From contig NC_060236.1 of the NCBI RefSeq assembly GCF_021155775.2, positions 24,008,238 through 24,072,237 on the forward strand: a stretch of DNA of 64,000 bases, written 5' to 3'. This document shows positions 1 through 14,506 of this stretch, piece after piece (within the stretch, counting starts at the first letter, position 1; every line of letters starts with the position of its first letter). The stretch is from Neodiprion pinetum. Its lineage: Eukaryota > Arthropoda > Insecta > Hymenoptera > Diprionidae. The notes beneath the pieces are model-generated. The model ran no database searches, was not told the origin of the DNA, and worked only from the letters and a program-made list of their open reading frames with translations. The position numbers were made by a program, and so were the translations under genes.

Positions 1-3000
1 CGACGGCGGGAAGTAAGAGGACAAGGAGTAGACCACGCAGCCTAGATATAAGGAGAACTAACGAGAATATTAAGAGAGAGTTAGTAGTACAGATTTTCGC
101 CACTCGCTGCGTTCTTTGGCTGTTCGAAAGTATGTGAACGGACAAACTTTCATGGCGTCATTTGATCCAACCACATTATAACTGGTTATAATATTGTAGA
201 CTCGCGTATTCAACTATTCGTTGATACTTATCGCTGCGTGTACCAAACAATTGCAGGACAAATCGATTTTTTTTTTAAACTAAACTTTGTACGACAGCCA
301 CTTCGTTTCAACTACATAATTATAATATTTGAACGACCGAACATCAAATGCGCTCGGTGTGGATGAACCTTGTACCAAGTAATTCCCATCCAAAAGCTGG
401 CACAACTTTGTTTTCCTCAGTGTCTACTTTTCATCCTGTAAACTGTAAGCCCGTTTCGCGGCCGGCCGGCCGGCGGTGGCGCTGCGGGATGAATCGGTAT
501 TGCCAACATAACCAACCCGGCGATTAAATTAACCGGCATAGAATTCCTGCAGCCAAGTGTACTGCGGCTTTACTGCCAGCCACTCGACGAAACGCCGCGC
601 GCACCTTCATAGATTAGGCGTGTAGAATCGTTTGACGTATCAAATGAGCTCCAAATTGTTAGTTATATAGTCCGTTCGATCGTTCGGTGATCAATTAACC
701 AATAGGAATTTAAACTTTTCATCTATCGACCGACCTCTTATCGCGAAATCCTCGCTATTGCGAGCCTTGTCTTTTAGCAATCGCTGGAAAGAGTAAATGG
801 TAATTTGCTTAAATCCTAATCCGTGATTTGGAGAAAGAAAATAAAAGTAATTCTGAACGGGAGAAAACTTGATTCGATTATCAGATTTACACATTTTCGA
901 AAGTTTGAATATCTTATTTCCGTTGATCTGAGCATGGAAAAAGGTTTTACACGTTGTTAAAGAAACGATTGAGAATACCGAAATCGCGTTTGCAATTTCG
1001 AATAACACAGAGCTTTATATTGTGTTCAAACTGTGGGATGAAATATGCTGCAAAAATTGATTGGAAAATTGAAAGGACGCGTAAAAATGGAAGAAAAAAA
1101 CAGTCACACGCTACCCTGTGGTTTATTTTCCTTTTGTCGTCTTCATATATTTCTACTCTCCACGTGATTTGTGCTATAAAAATATATGCTATAAAATAAT
1201 TATGCCATAAGTTCACGGCCGAAATCGGATTGTTATTAGTCAATCGGAACAGAGATCATATAGCTGTACAATTATGTGTACAGATTCTAATGGATCTATT
1301 GACGGTCACTATTTATTCCGCGAGTGAATGCTAATTGGAACTTGCAAGGAAATCGATGACGGAATCGAGAGCCGTGGCAGACAAGCCGAGCTCCAATTAC
1401 CTCCGAGCAATTAAGTGGTTATATGTATCAACATGCAGGATGCACGGTTATGTGAAGAGTTGCAAATTTCTTCACCATCCGCGATATTCAACACCGGACG
1501 ATAAAAAAAAGCACAGCTAAAATCACACCGACGCGACAGCTATATATCACTGTAATACGAATGACGATAAATTAACACGGTTATTAAATCTATACGCTTG
1601 GAAAATTAATGCTGCGCGACTAAGTACGTTTCATTTTGTTGCTATCCACGTATTCAAGGAATTTGTTCACGTTGGACTCGGAATTTTTTTCGTTTATCAA
1701 GATTCTCTATATCAATTTGCAGGTTTTATCAATGTTAAATTTAAATAAGGCGTCAAGCGATTTTCTGACTTGTAAATCTTGAATGTGTGTCGTTTCGACA
1801 TTTTTTAATACATTTTAGCAGTCATGCGCGAGTACCAAATGGATGTATAAATATTTCAGCAGGTTGTCGAGTCATTTGAACAATCTTTGGATCAACATGT
1901 TTTTGCCGACTATCTGTCAAATATAGTCAAACGGTTGCGTAACGTCCCTTTGAACGTACAATTTGGTGCCCGCAAGGATAATGGAACTAGATACTATATT
2001 TAGTCAAGATTCTGGGTCAGTCCTATTCTCTGAAATCAAATTAATCATGTAGCAGCTCCGAGATAATAAAATCAGAGAAACCCACGTAACGCGATAGTAT
2101 GAGGAACGATTTGAATATTCAAATAATAAATCGTCGTAAAATTTCCATCACTCAGGATTAATAAATGAAACCATTGAATAACAGTACTTGTGAATAATAG
2201 GAACCCTCGAATTATTGATTCACAAATATTACTTTTGTTTTTTTTTGTTTTTACTGTCATAACAATCCTACCTGCAAATTTGGCCTCTGTGTTACATCAA
2301 CGGATGGAAACGTCTTTTATTTGAATCCGCGTTTGCATTCCACCTCTTTCACAACCTGATCCCAATTCGGTCGGTGAACGTGACGCCAAATATAAACTGA
2401 ACCGCAAAACCGGTTGTACATTTTTTAAATCACAGTTTATCAAACTCGTATATATATATATATTACAGATTACCAAATATCGATACCGTGAAATAGAATT
2501 TTTATGCAAGAATATTCATCACGAGCTCGAAACGTCTGATAAAGTCGTACCTGAGAACATTCCGCGCGTGAAAGAATTCCTCGGATAAAAATTTTTTCAT
2601 CCCATGTATCATTATCGAAATACACACAAGGATGAAGTTAGCAACATGACAGTAAGCCTGCATGCTTGGGAAAAATCTTTGCGTAACACATTCAAGATTT
2701 TCTGAAATTTAGTGAACAGTTATAAACAAAATATACTCGCTCATTTCTAAAAATCAACTCTTTGAAAATCATTCAGAAAATGCACAAATAACGATCTTTT
2801 TATACTCTTACGTGACGTTCCGTTACATTAACGTTACCAACTTCAGCCTCGTAAATACACATTGATTGCTTTTTAGAAACCCTTTAAACTTCTTCCAAGT
2901 CGCTGGTAATCAATTTGTGTATCCGTGATGAGGCAGAGATCGTTCATATGAATACAAGATTGTAGGTAGCCGGAAATCTGCGTAACATAATCGCATGAGC

Positions 3001-3051
3001 GTTAAAGATTTAGTGTTTTAGTTTCAAACGTCTCTAGCACACGCAAATTAT

Positions 3052-3091
3052 ACACACACACACACACATATATATATGTATATATATATAC
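3052..3091. repeat. (CA)n(TA)n compound microsatellite
   Basis: About eight CA units are followed by an interrupted TA run. Other short TA or TTTA runs in this area are at 2449-2463 and 3563-3587. Confidence 0.9.
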
Positions 3092-4647
3092 GCCGACAGT
3101 AATTTATTAACGGTAGTGTAAATTGTGAACCAACCGGTTTTCTTTCAACCGTTTGGCAATCGACAGCAGCAACGGCGCACATCCTTGCAGCACCGGTAGT
3201 TCCGCGGATTCCATTCAAGATTGGCACTAACTTCTGCGCTCCGCCAGGCTCATATCCATACATGTCACGTACGTATATGACATGACAAAAAGGCAATTAA
3301 ATATAAATCCGTATAATAACCAAGTCGATATATCTACACGGCTCAATGACACGATTATAGAGGCTTATAATTCGCGGCAAATTATTTTTTTATTCACACT
3401 CTAGCGTCAAATTAGCATCGTAGAAAAAGTGGCAAAGTGGCACGGTAATCGCAAAAAAGATAAATAAACAAAGAAGAAGGAACGGAATTAAGACTTTATT
3501 TTCACAAATCATTTTGTATCAATAAGTTGCGTGAGTCCAATGACCAATTATCCGTAGTTTGTTTTTATTTATTTATTTATTTATTTTTGCTGACATTGAA
3601 GAAAATGAACAAAAAATGACAGTTCGAGCGCCGGAAAGGTGTTTCGTTTATAGTTTGAGGGGATCACGATTCATCGAGCGTATTCTCACGATCGATCCGT
3701 CGGAGAAACGGCTACCAGATCTGAGATAAGAGAGTGTAAAAATAAACGATAAAGTACATTGAATTGTTCTCAGGCCTAATAGCCGGATGATGAATTTGAT
3801 CCAGCATCTTACACGGATGCAGTTGACCCCCCGCTCACGGATGGATATGGCAGATCCTCGCTGACAATCGATGGGGAAATCGATGAGTCAAGCGTGTCCA
3901 ACGACGTGGATACGCTTGACTCTTATACAGAAACGTAATCGAACATATCGAGTCATATTGTTGAAGATCAAGGCCGGGATCCAGTCGAGAGGGCAGGAAA
4001 AAGATTCGAAATGAAATCACGTTTTCATTCAAGAGACAATTTTGTTCCAGCCTTCGGGAATTTCAATTCGTTTTACTTCGGTGTGTTACAATTCTTGTCA
4101 AAATACTCTTGCCGTATTGTTATTACTTTTCTTCTTTCACATAGTTTTGGAAGCCACACGTACATTTCATTACGAAAAATCTGCATTGAAATTCTCGAAG
4201 TCAGATTTCGTTGTTTCTCTGTTATCGTTTTCTTTTTTTCAAGCTTATATAACTGTAAAAGATTGATACGATAAATTCAATCCAATTGGTATTGCCGAAT
4301 CTCGTGATGCACAATACTTGATTAAAATCTTAAGAATTGCCACAAATTTGAGGGAAAAATAATCGATTAATCGGTTCTCGTTTTTTACTCTCACAAACGA
4401 CGCAATAGAATATCAATTCATGTGATTAAATTGTTAATTATTATCATTGTCTTACTTACTAAGTACCTATTTGATGTAATAAGCGAAAGTTAAACGAATA
4501 TTTTCACTTGACATTGATAAATATTTTGAGTGAAATCATAAATTATCAAAAAAAAAAACTTTTTCGTAACTAAGACTACGTAACGAAATTTCCAAAATTT
4601 TGGTTTCAAACGAAGCGTTTCAAAAAAATACGAAACAATCGATTCAT

Positions 4648-4740
4648 CGATTAATTTTTACCGATTCAACCCAGTCGTGTTCGATTATGATTTTTTTTTG
4701 ACCCGATCAATCGATGCATCGATTATCTTTGACTAAATGC
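4648..4740. repeat. Dispersed ~90-bp repeat, copy 1
   Basis: The blocks TACCGATTCAACCCAGTCGT and AATCGATGCATCGATTAT match the stretch at 48.8 kb at roughly 80% identity in the same orientation. Similarity may extend up to 80 bases further upstream. No termini are recognisable. Confidence 0.6.
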
Positions 4741-5629
4741 TCGGCGTTATTATTAAATAAAAATCTTACCCAAAGATACAATTCGCAAATAAATTTCAAC
4801 CAATTTTCACGTAGCCGAATCGCATTTTACCAATTATTGAATACCATCCACATTCTCACAATCGATCGTAAAATATCTCATCACGTACCGCACCGACACA
4901 TCAACGAGTTAATCGCGTCATTGTTTAGGAATAATCTTACTTCTTATCACAAGTCAACCGCAAAAAATATCACAAGACAATGGTTTATTTTCAATATTCA
5001 CGTTATATTCGCCTCTGTGAAAAATACCGTCAACAACGCGCTAATAATTCTACTTGTTTTTCATTGTTTCGAATATCCGGGAGCATTTCATCTCTCTCTT
5101 TCAGCGTGTCGTGTATCAGGCACGTATTACATTCTGCGTCGAACGTGGGCCACACATAACACCGGATGTGCGAGCCATAATTATACCAGAGATTGATTTC
5201 GGAGCTTCCGATTCCCAGAAATTGAAAACTCCTCTTCCTCTCTTCGATAGGCGTGGATCTGCATCTATCAGCTTCCGGTACAAATAATTGTTACTCGGAA
5301 TTTCGCGTGGGTTTTCTAGGTTGTCTCTGATTTTTCAATCGCGCGGATAAGAACTCGCCTCGTAGACGAGAAACTATTTTATTGCTGTTATACTTCGTTG
5401 CAACTGTTGCTGCAAAACCGCAGCAACCTCAACTCTGTAAAAGGTTTTCTCAAACGACGAAGACGAGGCAGAAGGTTCGCAGTCACGTTTTGCCATCTAG
5501 CTTTCCCCGTGAATTCAATCCCTCCGAAGTTTCCAGACTTCCCGAAAAGTTCGCTACAAGATGCCGCGTCGGTTGGTATAAAGTACACAATATAATATTC
5601 TCCGCAAATAAATCAACATCACCTAAACA

Positions 5630-5656
5630 CTGAGAAAAATTTCATTCGTAACTGAA
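5630..5656 (+). mobile_element. MITE-A terminal fragment
   Basis: CACTGAGAAAAATTTCATTC matches the MITE-A left terminus for about 25 bases, then diverges. No partner end or body is nearby. It shares ATTCGT, instead of the ATTTGT of full copies, with the fragment at 25.2 kb. Confidence 0.5.
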
Positions 5657-7553
5657 TTGAACTTTGAGCGTATTTTAAGTTGGTTGAACATTTTCTTTTT
5701 TTTTTATTTCATACAAATTTTATCTCACCCCCGATTATTATATTCAGTTAATCTGCTGATTTTCTACGCTGCGGAAACTAGAGACGAGAATAGAACATAC
5801 ATCTCGCATTCTTTCATACAAGTATATAACGTACGACGTTTTGTACACGTGTTGGAAGCTTTGAGCGGATGTGGGAACTCATCTTTCCGTCCATTTGCTC
5901 TTCGCTACGTCGCCACACGAGTGTCCGTTAATGCTGCGTACTGAGTTCGAGGAAAATAAGTGATCCCAATTTCCGAGTACTAATTATTCATAAAATAGCC
6001 ACCGAGTTTATTTTATAATAGTTGGCGACACGTATTTTTATTAATTTTTTTCTTGGCTGTTGATTATCCGGATAAAAAATTTCATGGTTTAAATCAGATT
6101 TCTCGACTCGGAGTTCGCAGGAATAACGTATTGGTCGGTCGTAAAACTTGAGCCATTAAATTTCACCGCAACATCGTATACGAAATAATATATTATAGCC
6201 TAATGGTAAGCAGAAAATATTCCATGGTTTATAGGTTTGTGAATGTCTATATGCAAAGGTCATATCACCATACCGAACACTCAAAATATTTACTGCACGT
6301 TCGTTATAAACACTTATGATGTTTCAAGTTTTTTTAAATTATTTTCTTTTTTTTTTAACGATAGGAATGGTTGAAAGTAATGGTGTCGTTTATTATTTCG
6401 ACAAGTTTTTTCCTGATTTCATCCGTGCAGCACATGTCATAGCTTTCGACTAAAATAACGCCAATTTCGGAATTTAAAAATAATATTATCCGGACAAAGT
6501 TACTGTGTTATGAGAAATTGATGATCTGATAATGGTGTAAGAAATGATTTTGCAAAACTCGAATTGGAGACGAGAAGAGAATATTGAAACCAAACTCGTT
6601 TATTTCATAGATCCTTTGCAATCTTGAAAAACAAATGGAGTAACAAAAAACCACATTTATGGTTATCTTGAACAATTACCACAAGTCCGTGATCACTGTT
6701 TCCGCTATGAATAACAAAATTGAAATAGTATGTAGCGAATATGTGGTAGATTGTACACGCCTGGGTGAGAGCAATGCAATGACAATTTTGTAAAACCCTA
6801 CCACTTCCAAATGGTACTTTATAGAACTGAATCGTCAAAGCGTTTAATAAAAACAAGAGCGAAATCCACCCGATTTTCACCGACAAACTTAACGCGTTGA
6901 TAATGTAAATCCATCCCGAATAGGATGCGACGATCGATAAATTGGTTTATTTTTCAATATTATAATTACCGCGACGAAATCGAAGAACGTTATCGAGGAT
7001 TTCTTCAGGCGGTGTTGTGGGTCAGTAAACGGGATGCGTTGAATGGAGTGAATAAAGCTATTATGCGCTAACAACACGCCTCGGGGAACAAAGAGGCGAC
7101 TTGTTAAACGAAAAGTATGGGAGTAATAAAGCGAGAGAGTCAGAGGTGGAAGACTTGCAGCAGCCAAGTACCGGGAGAGACGCTGAAGACTAGCAGCGTA
7201 CAAATTAAAGATAAAAGCAGATTTCTGAGAATCGCCGTAACTTCTAAGGATCCCGACACCGCGTTATCCGAATACGAAGCGTTTTCGGCGGTGCTTCACG
7301 AATCGCCGTATCATCTTCCCACTTTGCGCTCTGATCATCCATGCATGTACTCCGTGTAAGGTGTAGGCGCTTTCTATTCGTCTTAAACACTCTAATGCTC
7401 GTATGTACTCCATGTCAGTTCGACACCGTGGTCAAAGTGATCATCGGGCACTACCAACACGGGTGTCAATTCAACATTAAATTATTCCGAATCCCTCCGA
7501 CGGTACACGAGCCGAGTCCCAATACCGTTCTTCACACCAAGACGTCTCTCATA

Positions 7554-7981
7554 AACTGAGAAAAATTTCATTTGTTACAGTAACTAGAAAAATTCAGTAA
7601 AACAGGTATCGTTGAAAAAACTGTTTGAATATTGTTGGAATTACGAAAAACGAGGTACGCGTAAGACATTTTGCGCTATCGTCGATTCTTTTTTGGTAAT
7701 TGCAACGCAAAATTAGTTTCTGAGGTTTACTCTACTTTCTTAGTTAAACAGGGTTTTAACGTCAATTTATCGTTGCACAAGCATTAAATTTTTGCAACAG
7801 TTACAAGAAAATATAGCAACAGTGATCGTAATGAAAAAGAACAGTAACGGATACCAGACTTTCCGGTAACAGTTACAAAACTAATTTTCATTTTGTACCC
7901 AGAACTATATTTTTCGATTGTGGTAAAAGATGAAAATAGTTAAGGACTGAGCGGTAACCGGAACTAAACATTTCTCTCGTG
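7554..7981 (+). mobile_element. MITE-A copy 1 (~428-bp non-autonomous DNA element)
   Basis: The element runs from CTGAGAAAAATTTCATTTG to GGAACTAAACATTTCTCTCG and is collinear with five other copies here. The family's ends are short inverted repeats (CACTGAGARAAATTTT). It has no coding capacity. The left terminus has lost the CAC of the consensus, so flanking duplication cannot be read here. Confidence 0.88.
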
Positions 7982-9952
7982 TACATACCAGATTACAGTA
8001 TTTTCTCTCATGGAAGATATAATTTCAGCGGTGCTTGGATTTTAATACTTGTCACTACACTCATAACTTGTTCGCACCTCTTCTTGTTTTTCACTAAATT
8101 TCCAAAATGAAGGGAATCCTCGCCACTCTTTTATTATACAGAACAACTGTGAACTACTATTTCTCGTTAAAGACCATATACCTAGTCCTAATTACAGAAA
8201 CTGACGAACACAGTTTCTCCCACGATGTGTTGCTACTTCCGCTGTGAAATAAATAAACTGGAACTCGCTTTGAGACTAGTCATCGAGATCCATAACTGAC
8301 AAAACCCATCGTCGGTATATCTAACAAGAGCTTTGTGGGTCCCCGTATGGACTTCCTAAAGGAAATGAATTGTTTTCGAACTCCACCACAGAGGCTTTTT
8401 ATCTTTCTAACTCTCCATTAAACGGCATGCGATAATCCAAGAACGGGAAAGGCGTGAAGAAAAATGAAGCAACTTTTCTTCAACAGTATTACAACAGAAT
8501 ATAATTGCGAAACAAGTACGTTCCTAGTATCGTCGTGCAGTATCATGTATCGCACATTATTGCACCGAGTTACAGCAGCATTTTTACATATTAGGGTTTT
8601 AGCTGCGAACAAATTATTTGTATTCCAAAATTATGACGACGTCTTCTTTGTCCATGGCGAGTGAACGGAGCTCCATTGTCATTCCAGCATCCATGTAGCG
8701 ATGTAAGTAATAAGTAGTCGCGATAGCTGGTGAGTTACAACGACTGTCCGATGATGGTTTGACCGCAATAAGCGCCGGTGAGGAAACTTATTTTCAATTT
8801 GCAAGAGGTCATCCAGCCAAAGCTTTCATGTATTCGCGATAACGCGAATTCACGCAAATGGATGTAAATCTTGTTGACATCGACAATTCCACTCCGCTCA
8901 CGGCTATCCAGCTCCTCAAAACCGCAACGATAATATTCTCCTCCAAGATTAAATCTGAGATGCGTGTTAAACACTGTCCAAGCTGAAAAGGTTTTCCCAA
9001 TCAGATCCATTGACACTGATGCATATAAGTGTTCTCCCTTCTTCCTTGCGTGTTACTTTTCTTGGTTCCCGTTGGCGGTAGTGTGAGGAAAATTTGTTAA
9101 TGCGGCGCGCAGTGTAGAAATATTTTGAACCCGGAGGTATTTTACTCGGAGAAGCTAAGGGGAGCTTCTCCGCCGTCCTTACTCCACCTCATCCCTTAAC
9201 ACCCGACCAAGTTCTCCAGGCTACTCCTCTCGCCCCGGTTCCTGAGTTGCGGTGGCGTGTTCAGGGGTGTTAATTGGGTGGGGTGTATCGCATAGCTTGG
9301 ACCGGCGCGGCGCGCTCGCACGGCAATACGGGGGACCGGTTATGGTGAGGAAGAGGAAGAGGAAGAGGCGGAGGAGAAAACGAGGAGTAACTTACTCGGC
9401 GGCACTGGATGGGCAAACGATCAATAAGCGATTCACGCTTCCCGAAATACCATCTCCAACGGCAGTTCCATTCCCTTACTTGCCACTTTGCCGCATTTAT
9501 ATACCCGGTGGTCCTACTTGACGTATTATAATTGTGCTCAGCGACACGCGGATTTGCGAACTTCATTCCCTGCATCGTCGAAGCAATTTAGAAAACTCTC
9601 TTGCCGATGGTTGGTCAGTAATCATCGTTGTTACTGTTGTTTATCTTTTTCGTTTGCGATTTGTAAATTCATTTTTAATAATATTTTTTAGGCTTTACTT
9701 AGACCTGTTATACGTGACAAGAACAAATGCGTCTTCTATCCTCTTTGCATTCAAGTAATTAACGTTGGACTGAAATAAAATAATTGCTTCTAACAAGTAA
9801 ATGGCGCGTTTACTTCATTTCCATGGTTTGTTTCATTCGATCAAACATTTGATGGATACGCATTAGATGTATTGAAATTTAATAAACGTGACTTGAAAAT
9901 CAATGCGGCGTACAATTGATACAATTTTTCATTACCGACAGCAAGAAAATAT

Positions 9953-10111
9953 TTGCTAAAGAGTACTTAAATAATTGAGGCGTTTAAAATCTCCGAAATA
10001 TTTACTTCATCTGAATGAAAATTCTTCAATTTGGGTAAATTTTTTCGAAACAAAGGATTGTTTCGGAGATTTGAAAGGCGTGAAACTATTTGAATACTCC
10101 TTAGCCAATAT
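9953..10111. repeat. Hairpin-forming inverted repeat (~160 bp)
   Basis: The left arm (GCTAAAGAGTACTTAAATAA, then TTTAAAATCTCCGAAA) pairs with the right arm (TTTCGGAGATTTGAAAGG, then GAATACTCCTTAGC) around a loop of about 70 bases. The innermost 18-base stem has about two mismatches. It could be a small decayed foldback element; no second copy was noticed. Confidence 0.6.
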
Positions 10112-12021
10112 TCACTTGTGGTCGGAAAAGAAGAACCAAATCAAAAAACCCTTGCATTCATCTTGTGGTTAGTAAGCTTATTAAATTTTAGTACGTCCTA
10201 TTTGAATCCAACAAATAATTAATGGAATGAAGAAAATTAAGGATTTCATTGATAAATGGTATTTACTTGTAAAACGTAACTTTCTTCCAGTCTATAATTG
10301 CCATTTATCACAATTCCCAGTGAATCAATTTCAGAATACGAGATGACGATATAACTCTTACACCGTAAGATCGTATTTTTTGTTTTTCATGTCTTTCTTA
10401 CATCGCGCGGTGAACATTGCTAATCAATGCTGAACAATTTATACAACAATTATTCTACGAAACATGGATAATCAAAATTACAGTTGCAGTTGCATGACGA
10501 ACATGAGTTACCACCATCAAAAACAAGGAATGGTCACGAATGTCAAGCTGAGCAACCATGGGATAAATTCACCAGAAAATTACCAACATAAAATCGCATC
10601 GGACGAACATCATAATTTGCGACGACGATGGGTACGTCAGAAAGTTAATTCCGTGCACGATGACTTAGCCGAGTATACAATGTAATTTACAAGCTAAGCA
10701 ACATTCGTCTACGATTCCGGTAATCCACGTGCAATAAAACTGAGCTGCACGCTTGTCTACATGGCTGTCGTAACAAGTACGCTATTAAGTGTCTGACATC
10801 GGTCAGTGCTACCTTATACCTTGCACTCCACTCCCATCCAGCTCCGCGGTCCAGAGCGAATGAGAGCCGGGGTCACTCCTGTCCAACATGTTGAATGATA
10901 GCGAGGCGCGTCGTCCCGGGCACATGCACATTATCGTAAAACATTGGTACGGTGTTGTGTGATGTGGAGTCGGCACCTCGAGCCCACGAACGCATCGGAG
11001 CGCATACCGGGCTGAAAGGCGCGAGGCGTTATACCTACGGCTCAAAGTGTAGGAAGGCGTAGAGTTGCGTTGCAGGTGATAACCTTTTGATTATCTCACA
11101 TTCCGTTCCATGCAGTCCGCGAACGCGTACAAGTATCAACCCAGGACGTCGGCCCTCGTTCGAGTCGTCTTGCCGCAACGGACTCGCGTGTGCGACGCGT
11201 TAACACGCGATCCTTGATATCCTGTTTGATACGATTGATGCGCCAACGTTTTCGCGAGCCTCAAATCATACGCAGTTTGAGATCAGCGCTGGTGTTGATT
11301 TCTTCCATTCCTTTTCGCAAGCCCTTCAAGTATATTCCACTCTAAAACATTCTTTCACACATGTTATTTTTATCCAGCGGTACGAGACTTTATACAAACG
11401 AGACACTTGGGTTATACCATAAATGTGGATCAAATTAATCGTTTGGATATTTTTAGGCAGAGATTTTCTGGGATGACCAGACACGAGATCGCGGAAAGTT
11501 TTGGTAAGAAAAAAAAAAAAAGAGCGTACCAGGTATTAATTTTCCATTACGAGTTTCGATTAGACACGACTGATGTTTGAGTTTTTCAATTCTTTTTTAT
11601 TATCATTATTACACGTCGTGAGCGTAACAAACGTATACACGGTGTACAATATATCACTGCACATGTACCAATTGAACAACACCGGTGCGTAAATATCCAA
11701 GTAGATTGTATATTACCTGCCAGGTGAAAATGTACACGGATAAATCACCACCGTACGTTTATACCGTTATATTCGTACGTTATACCTATAAGTTACACAC
11801 GGTAATACCTCTCGACTGCCTTAACACATGTTGCACTTAACTCCGAAGGTGAATCACCAGCAGAGACATTCACGCCCACGATTGTACACCGATTCGCCAC
11901 GACCCGCACCCAAAAACTGTAGCCCCTCCGTGACTGTTTCCATAATCGATTAGCCATCGGATACACCTGCTCAATGTTCCAAAAAATCCGATTGGACAAC
12001 AAGTATTCGAAGAAAATGATA

Positions 12022-12449
12022 CACTGAGAGAAATTTTTAGTTCCGGTTACCGCTCAGTCCTTAAATATTTTCAGTTTTTACCACAATCGAAAAATATAGT
12101 TCCAGGTAGACAATGAAAATTAGTTTTCTAGCTGTTACCGGAAAGTCTGGTATCCGTTACTATTCTTTCTCATTACGATCACTGTGCTATATTTTCGTGT
12201 AACTGTTGCGAAAATTTAATGTTTGTGCAACGATAAATTGACGTTAAAGCCTTTTTTAACCGAAAAAGCAGAGTAAACTTCACAAACTGATTTCGCGTTG
12301 CAATTACCGAAAAAGGATCGACGATAGCGCAAAATGGTTAGGCGTACCTCGTTTTTCGTAATTCCAACGATATTCGAACAGTTTTTTTTAACGATACCTG
12401 TTTTACTCAATTTTTCTAGTTACTGTAACAAATGAAATTTTTCTCAATG
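12022..12449 (-). mobile_element. MITE-A copy 2, with TA target duplication
   Basis: The copy is inverted relative to copy 1. It starts CACTGAGAGAAATTTTTAG and ends AAATTTTTCTCAATG, with TA immediately on both sides (12020-12021 and 12450-12451). A TA duplication plus short inverted ends points to mobilisation by a Tc1/mariner-type transposase, which is not encoded in the window. Confidence 0.9.
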
Positions 12450-14506
12450 TACGAATCCAACGAAATTCCCTCGGTATATAGCATAGTTACACACAAATTT
12501 GCTACGATTATTACGTTTCTCCGTTATACAGACGTATTGTATAATATACGTGTATTGTATACAGCTGGGCGAGGGCTATAATCTTACCCTGCGGGGTGCG
12601 GCGGGGGACGGCCAACGACTCGTTAGGAAGTTTCCTTCGTTTCGGATATGAGCGGTTTCCCTCGACGCCTTCCCGGGAAGGCTTTGCCTGGTTACATAAC
12701 CTATAGCGCACCCGCCTAAGAAGTTTACCAATTATGCAAATGTATATTAAAGCAATCTGTGCACCGTTGGAGAAGGTATGCGAACCTGCGAGCCTAGTTT
12801 CCCGTTCCTCGGGCAACTAGGTATTTCTATTATGTACATGTATATACGGTATGAAATGAGAGCCCGTATTCCTGTTCGGACTTCATTATTCTAACGAGCA
12901 TGATTGAGTCACCCTCCGTCGACGAATCAATTATGCTGATACATTTCCAGTCCTGCGATATAATTTTTCGCTTCTCATCTCGCGGCTACGCCATAGCGAC
13001 AGAGCCAATTATCGGGCTTACGCGAAAGATGCCAGGCGATTGGATGTTCGGTGAAATCCGGGTACTTGATCCTGAAGTGCCCCATTAAATAGTCGATTTA
13101 GTTCGAATCAATCGATTCCTGTACCGACGATCGGCGATCTGTTAACGAGCAATAAACCGAACCCACGCGATACGGGAGCCCGACTCGCTAACTGAGAAGT
13201 TGGCAAACCGCGTGTAAGCGACTGCAAAGGGTTCGGATGTTCGACGATGACGCTTTACGGGCTTGCGTGTGTGGGAGAAGAATAAGAATAACGAGAAACC
13301 AGGCGACGCCGAGCCTGCGGATCGTCCTAATCCCGGCTTGTGTCAGCGAGAAACTTCACGAACGGTATAATAATTCTCTTAACGCTGCCCGCATAAATAT
13401 TCAAATAATACCGAAAAAAAAATGAAAAAATAAATACGGCGGGGGGAAAGAGATTGGAAGCGAAGAAGAGGAAGATGAAAGTCCCGAAAGTGGGATAGAG
13501 AAACCGAGCCTTGAATAAAATGACGCATTGTTTGCAAGCCGCTTCCCACCCACGTTACTGAATACAATAGAAAGGGTTGAGAAACTCGCTTACTTACTGC
13601 CGTTGATGGCCGTTGCTGCCAGGATCGTTGAGCCTTGGGGAAGAACCAATCCTACATCAATTTTGTCACTCGGGTACCGCGCGTTGTCCGCAAAATGTTA
13701 AAATTCCCAGATACCAGTCGCTGCATATAAGACGGTACTTACGCCGTCGTCAAAAGATCGTTCGGTACCGGATGCATGTGATGGATGAGTCGTTGAGTCG
13801 ATGTTGTGTAAGGATTTTGTAAATTAGTTTTTTTTACGCTGTTACTCCGAGACCGCTCGACGCTTAATAACAGCAATCGACACTCTAACGATGATCGTGG
13901 AACGGCAATTACCGGTACATCCATCCGAACGCGGTCGAAAAAACTATACGCGAAGCTCTGTTTGCAGAATACAGTGTCCGGGGTATGGAGCCGATTAGTT
14001 AAATGGAACGCTGATTGCCGGCGCAGAGAGATGCAGAAATATAGAGGTCGTCGCCAACGGGTGAAGCGGCGTACCTACACGAGCGTGGTTCGATGGTAAA
14101 TATCGGTTTCAACGGTGCCACTTCATTGTTGTTCTAAAAGGCCATCTGGTCCTGTGCAGCGGGACCAACCATAACTAATAAATTATTAATATATGGTAAC
14201 GCGACACAGCTCCAGGTATCGTACCAAATGCCCGGGCAGAATGCAGGACGTTGTTTATTCATCTCCTGCAGCACCGAGGACGATGCTCATTCTCCTCGAG
14301 CGCTCTTCACCATTGACTTCTATACACACACTGCAGGTGTCAACAGTGGGAAACCTGCCGCTGCAGAGCGGAGCATAACTTGGTTCAATGGCGCAACGAT
14401 GAAGTGGGTACGCGATGCGTTATGAAAACGATTTTCGTCACCGTCGCAATCGTTGTGCTACGTCTAGAATCACAGATGCATATCCGAGCGTCACCCATTG
14501 TAGGTA

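Larger units (their letters stand above)
1..7553. other. Gene-free AT-rich stretch
   Basis: No open frame here has a recognisable domain, splice context or codon-like composition. It holds simple repeats, one copy of the dispersed repeat (4648-4740) and a MITE-A terminal fragment. A minus-strand frame at 6605-6886 begins like a signal peptide but has no other support. It might include introns or distant exons of the minus-strand transcription factor gene. Confidence 0.6.

Noticed and set aside
6605..6886. Minus-strand frame with signal-peptide-like start
   Set aside because: Hydrophobic start only; the remainder lacks a cysteine pattern or motif of a known secreted family, and no exons join it.
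10464..10685. Plus-strand 73-codon frame rich in Asn, His and Ser
   Set aside because: No family resemblance, no splice context and an isolated position; coding status cannot be supported.
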